From: an uncultured Desulfuromonadales bacterium | GTDB taxonomy: Bacteria > Desulfobacterota > Desulfuromonadia > Desulfuromonadales > Geopsychrobacteraceae | Reading direction: 5' to 3' | Assembly: GCA_947259685.1 (NCBI GenBank) | Contig: CAMYNC010000115.1 | Coordinates: 1 to 18,101 of the forward strand | Length of the DNA stretch: 18,101 nt | Shown here: piece after piece, positions 1 to 9,948 of the stretch | How the letters are laid out: every line of letters begins with the position of its first letter | Position numbering within the stretch: position 1 is the first letter of the stretch | Position numbers and translations under genes: made by a program | Notes under the pieces: generated by a model | The model's database searches: none | What the model saw: only the letters and a program-made list of their open reading frames with translations | Told to the model about the DNA's origin: nothing

Positions 1-1
1 C

Positions 2-1342
2 CTGGTACGGGAAAAGGATCGTTTCCGGGCGAACCTCGAAGCGATATTCCGCAGCGTTAAAGACGGTATTATTGCTGTAGATGATGACTTGATCGTCGCT
101 GAACTCAATGACGCGGCGCAACAGTTCTGCGGCTTTGAGCGGGACATTATCGGCAGCAGGGTCGACGCTCTGAATCTGCCCTGTCAAGAGGCATGCCTAA
201 AAGCGCTGAAGCAAACCATCGAAAAAAATCAGCCGGTGGAACTTTCCCGGATCGAATGCCGCTCCGAAGATCAGCCGGGGCAGGTCGTTTCGGTTACGGC
301 CTCACCTCTGCTCGGAGTCCATGGGAGCTTTTCCGGTGCCGTGCTGGTCCTCCGAGATGAAACCCGGTTAGCTTCGCTCGAGCGGGATCTCAAAGTGCGC
401 CGACAGTTTCAACATATGGTCGGTAAGAGCGAGGAGATGCAACGCATCTACAGCCTTATCGAAGACCTGCGCGACGTACAGACGACCGTGCTGATTTCCG
501 GTGAAAGCGGCACCGGCAAGGAGCTGGTGGCCGAGGCGCTACATTACTCAGGAGAACGCGCCGAGTTACCGCTGGTCAAGGTCAACTGTTCCGCCTTGTC
601 GGAAAATCTTCTCGAAACAGAGCTGTTCGGGCATGTCAAGGGGGCTTTTACGGGCGCGGTTCGCGATAAACTCGGGCGCTTTCAAAAAGCTGACAAAGGG
701 ACCATTTTTCTAGATGAAATCGGCGATATTTCTCACCGTATCCAGTTACGGCTGTTAAGGGTTCTGCAGGAGAAGGAATTCGAGCGCGTCGGCGATTCAA
801 CCCCGATTCAGGTTGATGTTCGCATCGTGACGGCGACCAATCAGAACCTGCGTGAGAAAGTCAGGCGCGGGGAGTTCAGAGAAGACCTCTACTATCGTCT
901 CCGGGTTGTGGAAATCCTCCTGCCATCGCTCAGGGAAAGGCGAAAAGACATCCCGCTGCTGGTTGATCATTTCATCCAGAAGTTCAATCAACAGTTCCAG
1001 AAAGAGATCCTGGCTGTTTCGGCAGACGTCATGACACTGCTCATGGATTACTCCTGGCCTGGCAATATCCGCGAACTGGAACATGCTATGGAGCATGCCT
1101 TTGTGCTCTGCAAGCAGTCGATCATCTCGGCCAATGAGCTGCCACCGGAATTCAGGGCGCTTGCTAGAACGAATCTCTCACCTGAGACAGCGGCAGTGGA
1201 CGAGGCCCAGGCGATCCGCCGCACCCTGGAAACCTGTTACTGGAACAAAGCGGAAGCGGCCCGGTTGTTGGGAGTGAGCCGCCAGACGATCTACCGAAAA
1301 ATCAATGCGTACCAGATTTCGCGTGAGGGTGGGTCTGGTTAA
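2..1342 (+). CDS. PAS-domain sigma-54-dependent Fis-family transcriptional regulator (5' truncated)
   Basis: The frame is open through the left edge, so the true start is upstream; 446 residues are visible. A PAS-like sensor segment comes first (roughly bases 20-370, with DGIIAVDDD and a LNDAA motif). The AAA+ domain follows, with Walker A GESGTGKE at about 500-523, the sigma-54 contact loop GAFTGA at 641-658, and Walker B TIFLDEIGD at about 701-727. A Fis-type helix-turn-helix closes the protein (about 1206-1315, AEAARLLGVSRQTIYRK). Family knowledge: such proteins hydrolyse ATP to open sigma-54 RNA polymerase complexes at promoters with enhancer sites. The signal is unknown because the N-terminus is missing. 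There is no receiver Asp pocket in the visible part; PAS sensing is inferred. I found no convincing -24/-12 promoter beside it, so its targets may lie elsewhere. No clear terminator follows the stop. Confidence 0.95.
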   Translation: MVREKDRFRANLEAIFRSVKDGIIAVDDDLIVAELNDAAQQFCGFERDIIGSRVDALNLPCQEACLKALKQTIEKNQPVELSRIECRSEDQPGQVVSVTASPLLGVHGSFSGAVLVLRDETRLASLERDLKVRRQFQHMVGKSEEMQRIYSLIEDLRDVQTTVLISGESGTGKELVAEALHYSGERAELPLVKVNCSALSENLLETELFGHVKGAFTGAVRDKLGRFQKADKGTIFLDEIGDISHRIQLRLLRVLQEKEFERVGDSTPIQVDVRIVTATNQNLREKVRRGEFREDLYYRLRVVEILLPSLRERRKDIPLLVDHFIQKFNQQFQKEILAVSADVMTLLMDYSWPGNIRELEHAMEHAFVLCKQSIISANELPPEFRALARTNLSPETAAVDEAQAIRRTLETCYWNKAEAARLLGVSRQTIYRKINAYQISREGGSG

Positions 1343-1672
1343 TCCCGCCCCTTACCCACTTTTTGCAAGTGATGCTCGCGTTGTCAGGAGCACGTGAATA
1401 ACCGTGCTGGGACCCTGTTACAACATGTCATGTTACGAAGAGTTATCAATGCTGCATTTCATTTAGAATCCCGGCCTAAAAAGAGACCCTACTCGGTGGG
1501 CCCAGCGTTATTTTAATCCCATTTCACGAGCCTAACCTCCCGACACTCCTGAGAAAAATAAAACAGCATGGCCGAATGTCGAAGTTCTCACTTGTCGCCA
1601 TGAGGTTTGGCGTCTTTGTTGCTTATTGAAATAGGTAACAGAAAAAAGCTGCTGGAAAGGTGGGGGCAGAAA
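1343..1672. other. Intergenic region after the sigma-54 regulator
   Basis: No coding region is supported here. It holds a short inverted repeat, AGCACG (1389-1394) / CGTGCT (1403-1408), without a T-tract. TGTTAC occurs twice, at 1416-1421 and 1431-1436, around ACATGT. A TAGAAT -10-like box lies at 1464-1469 without a good -35 partner. Any of these could belong to the promoter of the small gene that follows, but none is strong. Confidence 0.4.
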
Positions 1673-1960
1673 ATGGAAGCCATGATAACTCACAACATTG
1701 AAAAGCCTATCTCGTGGAATTGGCCTGTTGCAAACGGCCAACTCCTGTCTTGCTTCAGACATATCCTACTTCGCGATATAATCCCAACCCTTGCGATAAC
1801 TGCCGTGGTCGCCTGGGGAGCCTTGCTTGTGACCGAGCAAATTCATCAGGCCAAGCTGTCCCGCACTTCTGATACGGTCGTTATTTTCCAAGAGAAGGGA
1901 TCTCCCATCGGCAACAGTCTACCCATAGCGGAGCATGCAGATCACTACGAAGAGGAATAG
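1673..1960 (+). CDS. Hypothetical small single-pass membrane protein, 95 aa
   Basis: I do not recognise a family. The ATG at 1673 has a purine-rich Shine-Dalgarno-like stretch, AGGTGGGGG (1658-1666), six bases upstream, so I prefer it to the upstream in-frame TTG at 1607. The N-terminal 40 residues are polar to amphipathic. They are followed by one clear hydrophobic segment (about residues 36-56, IIPTLAITAVVAWGALLV) and a polar, finally acidic tail ending HYEEE. This suggests a one-helix inner-membrane protein. An intrinsic terminator begins 64 bases after the stop, which supports a real transcript ending here. Any link to the upstream regulator is only positional. It could still be a chance open frame. 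Confidence 0.5.
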   Translation: MEAMITHNIEKPISWNWPVANGQLLSCFRHILLRDIIPTLAITAVVAWGALLVTEQIHQAKLSRTSDTVVIFQEKGSPIGNSLPIAEHADHYEEE

Positions 1961-2024
1961 CTGCCTGGAAAGATTCTTCGGCAAGCGTCAATCTCCACAA
2001 AATATCTGCCCTTCAGATCACTGA

Positions 2025-2060
2025 CCATCCCCACAGGTTCGAATGTGGGGATGGTTTTTT
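2025..2060 (+). terminator. Rho-independent terminator after the small membrane protein
   Basis: A perfect 11-bp stem, CCATCCCCACA (2025-2035) with TGTGGGGATGG (2044-2054), encloses an 8-base loop and is followed by six T residues (2055-2060). The polarity is plus, matching the gene that ends at 1960. Confidence 0.9.
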
Positions 2061-2677
2061 CCTTTTCGTCCTGTCTTGGTAAAGTTTTGAACTCAGTCCT
2101 CCAAAGGTCACTGTCATGTGACAGATCTGTCACGTAACGCATCTGTCACAAAGTTGCAGGATACGACCTTCACAAGCAACCGCTTCTGTCAGGTTCATTT
2201 TTCCTTGGTCGATTTTCTAGAGAACCCTCGTCGCGGTTTCCTGTCTGCCGGATTGCTTTTCTAAAGTGATGATATTCGTGGGGGTTTATTGACAGGACAA
2301 ACCAAGAACCCAGATCGCTATAGAGGTTCCGAAGGCCCCCTCTTGACACGAATAAACGGCGTTCCTAACCGGTAGGCGTAGTTTTTGTAAAACAATCACC
2401 CAAGAGTAGCAAATCCTGCGCAGGAAAAAGCTATCTCAATTTTCCAGTATTCAAGCAGAAAGCCCTTCAACCGGTTTGGCCATGAGCCTTGGCGCAAAAG
2501 GCGCTTAAGAAGTGTAGGGACTTGGGGGCTGGGAAAATGTTTCAAAAGATCTAAGCTGCGGTCGAATGTTTTGCTTTATGGAATGGAATTGTAGCTTCAG
2601 ATGCCGTTTCGCCGGCCACTTCATCCGCCGGACAGGATTTAAACAGCAAGAAGTTCTAACAGGGAGGAACCAAAAAA
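2061..2677. other. Long gene-free upstream region of the cytochrome gene
   Basis: About 600 bases carry no coding region I can support. Besides the CTGTCA operator-like array (entered separately), two TTGACA hexamers lie at 2289-2294 and 2343-2348. Neither has a good -10 box at 16-18 bases, although TATAGA at 2319-2324 lies 24 bases after the first. A -12-like TTGCTTTT at 2253-2260 has a poor -24 partner. An imperfect hairpin, CTTGGCGC / GCGCTTAAG, lies around 2490-2511. The length suggests either a distant promoter with a long untranslated leader or decayed sequence. I could not match a known riboswitch consensus. Confidence 0.4.
2111..2149. promoter_or_regulatory. Phased CTGTCA half-site array with a 16-bp palindrome (candidate operator)
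   Basis: CTGTCA occurs at 2111-2116, 2127-2132 and 2143-2148, exactly 16 bp apart. An inverted copy, TGACAG, lies at 2119-2124. The inner pair makes the perfect palindrome GTGACAGATCTGTCAC (2118-2133). ATCTGTCAC is repeated exactly at 2125-2133 and 2141-2149. The regular spacing and dyad symmetry resemble a multi-site operator for a dimeric regulator. Which protein binds is unknown. Confidence 0.5.
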
Positions 2678-4552
<1,875 letters not shown>

Positions 4553-4603
4553 CTAACAACCGAATTGATGTGGCAGCACCTTAGCCACTTTCCTTGAAAT
4601 CAG

Positions 4604-4638
4604 TCGGGGGAGAGCTGAAGCTCTCCCCCGATATTTTC
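4604..4638 (+). terminator. Rho-independent terminator of the cytochrome gene
   Basis: Perfect inverted repeat TCGGGGGAGAGCT (4604-4616) / AGCTCTCCCCCGA (4619-4631), in practice a stem of about 12 bp with a tight loop, followed by TATTTTC on the plus strand. It lies 52 bases after the stop and separates this gene from the convergent tcA gene. Confidence 0.88.
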
Positions 4639-4762
4639 ATGCCCCTATGAATCAACGTATCAATAGTTGTGGAAACCCACTGACAGTCTCCTTCAGACAG
4701 CGCAGCATCTCAATGGCAAAGAGTTCCACTTCGATAATATTAGCGAAAACCCTATATTGAAA

Positions 4763-4792
4763 GTGGCTCCGGGGGCGAAACCCCTTAGCCAC
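4763..4792 (-). terminator. Possible weak terminator immediately after tcA
   Basis: Outer arms GTGGCT / AGCCAC (4763-4768 and 4787-4792) enclose an inner GGGG / CCCC pairing. The hairpin begins directly after the minus-strand stop codon. On the minus strand it is followed only by TTTCAATAT, so it is a weak terminator or just a protective 3' hairpin. Confidence 0.4.
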
Positions 4793-7700
4793 CTATCCCC
4801 AAGAAACACTCCCCTCGGCAGTCACTACCAGCAGCACATCTTCGATAATTTCACCTAACGTCGTGCTACCGGTCATGACGATATCGTCGATCGACACTCT
4901 CCACTCTCCAGTCGGGTCGATGTTCGCAGCAAGTTGAACGTCTTGATCGTTGTTGTCGCGCGTACTGAACAGGGCGAATTGATTGTCTTGTGCTTGTAAC
5001 AGCTTGGTTTTGAATTTGGTTTCACCGGCTGGCGCGGTGGTTTGGCTGGTTATTTTGAGGGTTTTCTTATTTCCGTTTTCTGTATACTCATGGGTAATGT
5101 GGATCGCCTTCAACAAGCGCTCTGTACTCAATCCGTCAAAGTTACCGATCAAAAGAACCGTCACCTGCCTGGTTGAGATTGCCGCATCGGAGTCATAATG
5201 CGCGGGTAAGAATTGTGCCGGAAGTTCGATGTCTAGGTTGCGCGGGGCGTCGGCAGCCACCGGATCGTTTTTGAAGTGATACCAGTGATCTGGATATTGC
5301 AGTCGTATATTCACCGGAACATCGTTAATTGCGGTGTTACCGAGTTCCCCACGAACTGCTGCAGCATAAGAGTCGCTATGTAACGCGGTGTATTCTATCG
5401 TGAGCAAGACGTCCGCAATGGTATTGAAATCAAAACGATTACTCGCCTTTGGTAATTCCAGAACCCACTGGGTCTCCACGCCTAATCCTTCGAAGGGTAG
5501 AAACATGGCATCTTCATAATTGAACACAAAAAGTCCGCTTTCAGAAAATGGGCTGTCGAGTGCGATGGATTCGCTAAAATCCCGAAAGGCTCGAATAGAT
5601 TTAAATTCCGCGCCATCTGATACTACCACGGTGGACTCACCACTATTACTGAGCATTGCATGGATACCGTCCGTTGGTGGTGTCAGAGCCAGCATCGAAA
5701 CCTTGACACTCTTTATCAATCGCAGATAATGGCCAGGAAAATCACGATCAAACCAGTTCATCAGTGTATTAAAGGTGATTTTTCCTGTGGTGCGTAGTTC
5801 AACCAGTTCACCCGGTAGAATTTGAGCCATTGAAATGGTCTTACTCAACTGCAGATGTCTTTTTTCAGTGCTTAATTTAAAGGCATCCAAGCGCACCAGA
5901 TCGGTCAGTAATCTCTCCGCGCCCAGCAGCCCGGATTCTTTTTGTTGTTCGGTCAAATTGCTTGTGTATGCATTGGCAGAGTTTACCGACCAATAATCTC
6001 CATTCACAATGGATATCTTCTCCTGACGTTCGAACTCAAGAGCACGTTGCGCCAACTTGGCAACATTGGAGGATATCTGCATTAATGTCCGATAGTTTTG
6101 AGAGAGTATCTGAATCATCCACTCGTATAGATGATCATTTGAGAACTTATTCTCCAGGAACGTCAGCTCCTCGTTGGCCTGCGTGTTTTGTAAATTCGCT
6201 ATGGTGAGTTCTTGATTAGCAATGTCGATTCGATTATTTGCCGATTGTTTTTGAGTTTCAGAAATCCGCAAATCAAAATCGGAGAGATCACGCTGCAATG
6301 TCCAGTCCTCAAAGCGCACCTCCAACCCTGCTACGGTAAATCCAAGACCTGCTGCACTTGACAGCGCACCAGCGGTAGACTGCAAAGCGCCTGCAAATGT
6401 TTGTCCCCCAGCCACAACTGCAGTGGCCAGTGTCCCTGCACCGCCGGCGATGGCTGCCAACCCGGCCAGCGATACCACGCCACCCGAGGCAAGACCGGCA
6501 ATCGCCGTCCCCGCACCAACTATAGATGCAGCTCCTCCTCCTAGTGCGCCGATAACGGCCGGCCCTACCATCAGATATTGAACTGCAGCAGCAGATGCTT
6601 GAAAGCCTATGCTCAATTGGGTCAAAAAAATCGCCTGCTGTTCGGCCTCAGAAAGCATGCCCCGATCTATTCTGTCGCTCCAAAAATCCAGCTGAGCAGC
6701 GGCCCGATCAACAAACCACCCAGGGCGGGAATCAGCAGAACCAGATACCAGGGGTATTCCTGGTTGACCTGGAGCAGGGCGAAAGGGTCGGGCCAGAACA
6801 GATCGGTGGTCAACAGCAGCAGATAGCGAAAGGTGACAGCCAGGGCGCCGGTGAGCATGCCGATTTACGACATCGAAAAACTGTGCCACCGATTCTTCAT
6901 TAACCACGATTGAAGGTAAAGGTTCACCGGTGATGTCGAGACACAGTTGAAACTTGAGTAGCGACAGTTTTATATAAGAGTCCAAAGCAACGAGCACCGG
7001 GTTAGACGGCACACAGAACGCAACTGAACTGACAAAGGCTTTGTCTTCCGTACCCACATATAAAGATGCAGTGCTCGGCGGACCAAATCCGGGACCACTA
7101 AAAAAAAAGTATGGGCTGACGCCAGTATTGCTTTGCGCTGCGCTTTGCTGCAGAACCTGATCCTCATAGCCTGCCATTTGTTCACCCCGGACCATCATCG
7201 TGTCCGCTAGTGCTATCGGCTTGTGATCGTTTCGATAACGAGCGGTCGCAACCTTGACAATCTCCGCAATTTTTTCAATTGGCGAGGGGTCTACGTCACC
7301 TTTCTTTGGGAGCACTCCTCTGATGTCCTCAATGACCACATTCATAAGATCTGGATCATCAATCTGATTAAGATCATCGAAGATACCGCCAATAGCTTCA
7401 GCCGGGCTTCCGGCACTCAATCCATAGGCCGTCACAATTTCCAGAGTGAATTCTCGAATCGATTGAAAACAATGATCGCCAAGATCGGGTGAGTTTAAGA
7501 TTTCCTGCGCCTGTTCGTAGAGTAGTCTGGCGCGATCCAGGCTCGATGCTGTTGCGAGTGCAAACTCGTGATCCGCCCAGTCGAGCAAGTTTTTGACCAT
7601 CATGATAATGACGTTTCTCAGCATCACGCCTTCACGGCGATGGGCAATCTCGTTCGGGTCCAGCAGACCATTTATCCAGCTTTCCGTTTGAGATAAATTG

Positions 7701-9883
7701 CCATTAAAATGCGCATCAAAATCGAAAACGTATCTGTCATTGCCCGACTTTGTCGGGTCATAAAGCAGACGGTACCAATCGTGAGCGGAGGCGTAATCCT
7801 CCGATTTATTAAGTGCAAATGCCGCCAGCAGAGGGAAATAAAGCGAATTCTTTAATTGGTATTTATGGATTCGCTCAAACGGCAAAAGGAAATGGCCGCC
7901 CGCCGAATAGTCGCCGACAAACTCGTTTTCATAATAAGTAAGCAGGCTTGTCAGCTGGCTCATAAAGGTTTCGACAGGAATGCTTACCGCATCAAAATAT
8001 CCTTCACCTGCATCAATGACCGGCTTTAGAAAAAGAGGATAGTCATCGGCCGGTATGTTTTGATTGTCGTTCCTGACGTGCTCCCTTGCTTCTTCATCAA
8101 AATAATGATGATAGATGCTCTTAAAGACCTCTCCTCTATCCAGCGTATTGGTTAGAAAAGCACTCATATTTTTCGAGAAATAATCGCCGGTGCGCTCTGA
8201 CAAGAACGGCATAGCGAGATTCTCCGGGAAAAGAAAAACGTACATAGCTGAAGCCCAGCTCGGATAATCCTTCAGCCATTTCCAACTGGCTTCTTCGATG
8301 GGAATCGAGTTCAAACCCCTGATTTTGTTTCTGAAGTTAGTGTCTAAATCGGGACGGTCAAAACGCGCCAAAACTCCCGTTCTTGCGGCTAACACAAAGG
8401 CTTGTAAGGAAAGGATGAGAAACGTAACTCGATTGGTTTTGTGACATGCGCCGGTCTTCAGATCGATGAACATCTCATTTTGCAGTTGCTCGACTTTGCC
8501 ACCAGCATTCTTTATTAACGCAGCCCGGTAGAGTACGAGTGCTTGCTGATAGGCCCTGTCGAGTGCTTTTATAAATTCCTCACCGCCCTTTTCATACAGC
8601 GAAGATACTTCTCTGAGCTCTTTAATTGTTGGTCGGCGTTTTAACTCCTTCACTGCAGCTATAATGTCATCAAACCTGACTGTTGGTTGCTGCAGCGACT
8701 CCATTAATTTTTTTATGCGCGCAGACCCGCTTTCCCCCAAACGTTTGATTAACGAAATACTCTCCTGTTGGGCGTTCCCGAACAGTAGCGTCGCCCAAAC
8801 TTCGACCAAGCTTTTTACAAGGCCCGGGTTGTTTAATGGCAAACTTATGCGGCTGTTCGCCTCAAGCCGCTCAATCGCCAGTTCGATCTGCAGGAAACAC
8901 TCCTGGCCTTTCCTGCAATCAAACTGATCAATTTCCTGTAAGAATATTTTTTCCAAATCCCGGGTCGCCAACCCCCAATGATCGTGGATCATATCAGCCA
9001 GGTTGAGCAGGTACGCATAAGGGCTGAAAACATTCTGACAGGCATCGCAGCGGCACCGGTTCCGCTTTTCAATATCCTTATATTTTTTTGCATCCAACTG
9101 CCACAACCCATCGCGACTGGTCAGTCGACTGTTGAAGGCCGCAAGATCGCTAACATCGTTATGAACGTTTGCTGCTTTTTGATACAGGTTATCGAGCGCC
9201 GCACCCTCGGCTTTATTGAGCTTTCCCAATCTTGCCGTCAGCACATTTTTTGGAACGGAGCCGATGTCCCGAAAGGACTGAAACCCCTGCCCTACCAGTT
9301 TTACACCCAACGTATCGGAACTCGAAGCTGCGGCAAATTTTGTGATGGCCTTGAACCGGCCCAAGGTGGCCGCGTCCATGTCCGTTCTGCCGGGTGTTAG
9401 CCTGTCCGGCCTGGAGAGGATAGCTTCAATTTTTGCCAACCCGGAACTTTTGAGCTTTGCCAAGACAGCATCCAGAGCAGTGTTTTTTACCCCGGATTTT
9501 TCCAGCAAGCCTTTGACATCCAGCTGCGGCAGTTCTTTTTTATCCGGCACAAGGGGGGCTGATATTTTTTTTGACAGCTTGATTTTTACATCAGATATGT
9601 CGGCGTCGAGTTTCAGCACAATGTCATCAAGGGTGGACAAAATAGCTCGCCTGCCCTTTTTAACCACCAAAAACACTTCCGGTGAGATTCCTTCAAATTG
9701 CCGCTTCAGCGTTAAAGGGTTTAGCTCAAACTCAAACCTACCCTTAGAGTTGGTTTGTGTTTGAGCTATTGCATTTTTTACTTTTTGATTCTGGTCATGC
9801 AATTCGACAGTGAGTTTGCTCACATCGGCGTTCTGTAAGTCAGATTTTATTGACCCTTCAACATCGAGTATCTTGTTAGCCAT
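4793..9883 (-). CDS. Tc toxin (ABC toxin) A-subunit-like protein, compact and internally disrupted, 1696 aa
   Basis: The chosen ATG at 9883 has GGGGAGG seven bases upstream; the frame also opens at 9889 and 9907. Residues 1-100 look like a beta-sandwich. The VRP1-like A-subunit core follows, with the signature CRCDACQNVFSPYAYL at about 277-292. The Tc-A region around YDPT (708-711) is next. A Gly/Ala-rich hydrophobic stretch (about 1104-1185) is the likely pore tip. Coiled-coil helices (about 1190-1290) precede the TcB-binding end (GLFVFNYEDAMFLPFEGLGV and LELPKA near 1455-1480). Family knowledge: A subunits assemble into pentameric bell-shaped channels that bind cells and inject the BC-held toxin. 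At 1696 residues it is shorter than the usual roughly 2,300-2,500, without an obvious full receptor-binding set. Residues of about 1008-1072 are not Tc-like but out-of-frame CLC-channel DNA, so the channel may not work. It lies 65 bp after tcBC, presumably in the same operon. Confidence 0.88.
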   Translation of the reverse strand: MANKILDVEGSIKSDLQNADVSKLTVELHDQNQKVKNAIAQTQTNSKGRFEFELNPLTLKRQFEGISPEVFLVVKKGRRAILSTLDDIVLKLDADISDVKIKLSKKISAPLVPDKKELPQLDVKGLLEKSGVKNTALDAVLAKLKSSGLAKIEAILSRPDRLTPGRTDMDAATLGRFKAITKFAAASSSDTLGVKLVGQGFQSFRDIGSVPKNVLTARLGKLNKAEGAALDNLYQKAANVHNDVSDLAAFNSRLTSRDGLWQLDAKKYKDIEKRNRCRCDACQNVFSPYAYLLNLADMIHDHWGLATRDLEKIFLQEIDQFDCRKGQECFLQIELAIERLEANSRISLPLNNPGLVKSLVEVWATLLFGNAQQESISLIKRLGESGSARIKKLMESLQQPTVRFDDIIAAVKELKRRPTIKELREVSSLYEKGGEEFIKALDRAYQQALVLYRAALIKNAGGKVEQLQNEMFIDLKTGACHKTNRVTFLILSLQAFVLAARTGVLARFDRPDLDTNFRNKIRGLNSIPIEEASWKWLKDYPSWASAMYVFLFPENLAMPFLSERTGDYFSKNMSAFLTNTLDRGEVFKSIYHHYFDEEAREHVRNDNQNIPADDYPLFLKPVIDAGEGYFDAVSIPVETFMSQLTSLLTYYENEFVGDYSAGGHFLLPFERIHKYQLKNSLYFPLLAAFALNKSEDYASAHDWYRLLYDPTKSGNDRYVFDFDAHFNGNLSQTESWINGLLDPNEIAHRREGVMLRNVIIMMVKNLLDWADHEFALATASSLDRARLLYEQAQEILNSPDLGDHCFQSIREFTLEIVTAYGLSAGSPAEAIGGIFDDLNQIDDPDLMNVVIEDIRGVLPKKGDVDPSPIEKIAEIVKVATARYRNDHKPIALADTMMVRGEQMAGYEDQVLQQSAAQSNTGVSPYFFFSGPGFGPPSTASLYVGTEDKAFVSSVAFCVPSNPVLVALDSYIKLSLLKFQLCLDITGEPLPSIVVNEESVAQFFDVVNRHAHRRPGCHLSLSAAVDHRSVLARPFRPAPGQPGIPLVSGSADSRPGWFVDRAAAQLDFWSDRIDRGMLSEAEQQAIFLTQLSIGFQASAAAVQYLMVGPAVIGALGGGAASIVGAGTAIAGLASGGVVSLAGLAAIAGGAGTLATAVVAGGQTFAGALQSTAGALSSAAGLGFTVAGLEVRFEDWTLQRDLSDFDLRISETQKQSANNRIDIANQELTIANLQNTQANEELTFLENKFSNDHLYEWMIQILSQNYRTLMQISSNVAKLAQRALEFERQEKISIVNGDYWSVNSANAYTSNLTEQQKESGLLGAERLLTDLVRLDAFKLSTEKRHLQLSKTISMAQILPGELVELRTTGKITFNTLMNWFDRDFPGHYLRLIKSVKVSMLALTPPTDGIHAMLSNSGESTVVVSDGAEFKSIRAFRDFSESIALDSPFSESGLFVFNYEDAMFLPFEGLGVETQWVLELPKASNRFDFNTIADVLLTIEYTALHSDSYAAAVRGELGNTAINDVPVNIRLQYPDHWYHFKNDPVAADAPRNLDIELPAQFLPAHYDSDAAISTRQVTVLLIGNFDGLSTERLLKAIHITHEYTENGNKKTLKITSQTTAPAGETKFKTKLLQAQDNQFALFSTRDNNDQDVQLAANIDPTGEWRVSIDDIVMTGSTTLGEIIEDVLLVVTAEGSVSWG
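6654..6861. repeat. 8-bp direct repeats bounding the CLC fragment
   Basis: AGCATGCC occurs at 6654-6661 and 6854-6861, exactly 200 bp apart. The next bases are also alike: CCGAT at 6662-6666 and GAT at 6862-6864. The repeats coincide with both ends of the CLC-like reading. They could be a target-site duplication, microhomology used in a repair join, or homology that misled an assembler. Confidence 0.75.
6670..6861 (-). pseudogene. Fragment of a CLC-type chloride channel gene embedded out of frame in tcA
   Basis: In a different minus-strand frame from tcA, this stretch reads 64 residues from GMLTGALAVTFRYLL through PWYLVLLIPALGGLLIG to SWIFGATE, then TAG. That matches the early CLC region: first transmembrane helix with G-x-L-x-G-x-x-A-V-x-F, then the W-x-L-x-L-x-PALGGLL-x-G helix before the GHGVPE selectivity motif. 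The match stops just short of that motif. There is no upstream CLC start and no downstream CLC sequence. The segment is richer in G, C and CTG codons than surrounding tcA. Read in the tcA frame it gives an Arg/Pro/His-rich stretch unlike any Tc protein. It is a displaced gene scrap, or else an assembly join. The CLC identity comes from memory of the family pattern. Confidence 0.78.
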
Positions 9884-9890
9884 TTTCATG

Positions 9891-9897
9891 CCTCCCC
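9891..9897 (-). promoter_or_regulatory. Ribosome-binding site that fixes the tcA start
   Basis: Plus-strand CCTCCCC is GGGGAGG on the coding strand. It is seven bases before ATG 9883 but only one base before ATG 9889, so translation most likely begins at 9883 (protein start MANKILDVEG). Confidence 0.75.
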
Positions 9898-9948
9898 TAG
9901 ACCGCATGATCCGTGAAAAACAGAAAGAGTAGACTTAACATTCTCCCC

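Noticed and set aside
1945..2142. 65-codon minus-strand open frame
   Set aside because: It runs across a perfect plus-strand terminator and overlaps the small membrane-protein gene; no ribosome-binding site or family pattern.
2242..2260. Sigma-54 promoter, TTGCTTTT as a -12 box
   Set aside because: The -12 half fits, but the -24 half reads TGTCTG rather than TGGCAC, and it lacks the invariant GG at the right distance.
2490..2511. Sigma-54-like TTGGCGC...GC at the right spacing
   Set aside because: The GG and GC are correctly spaced, but the T's before GC are missing and the site is better explained as an imperfect hairpin.
2150..2677. Cyclic-dinucleotide (GEMM) riboswitch before the cytochrome
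   Set aside because: Such riboswitches often precede cytochrome genes in Desulfuromonadota, but the conserved GEMM core motifs are not present.
6667..6858. The CLC-like frame as an independent small membrane protein
   Set aside because: Its ATG is an internal Met of the CLC pattern with no Shine-Dalgarno element, and the match stops abruptly at the junction repeat. It is a fragment, not a gene.
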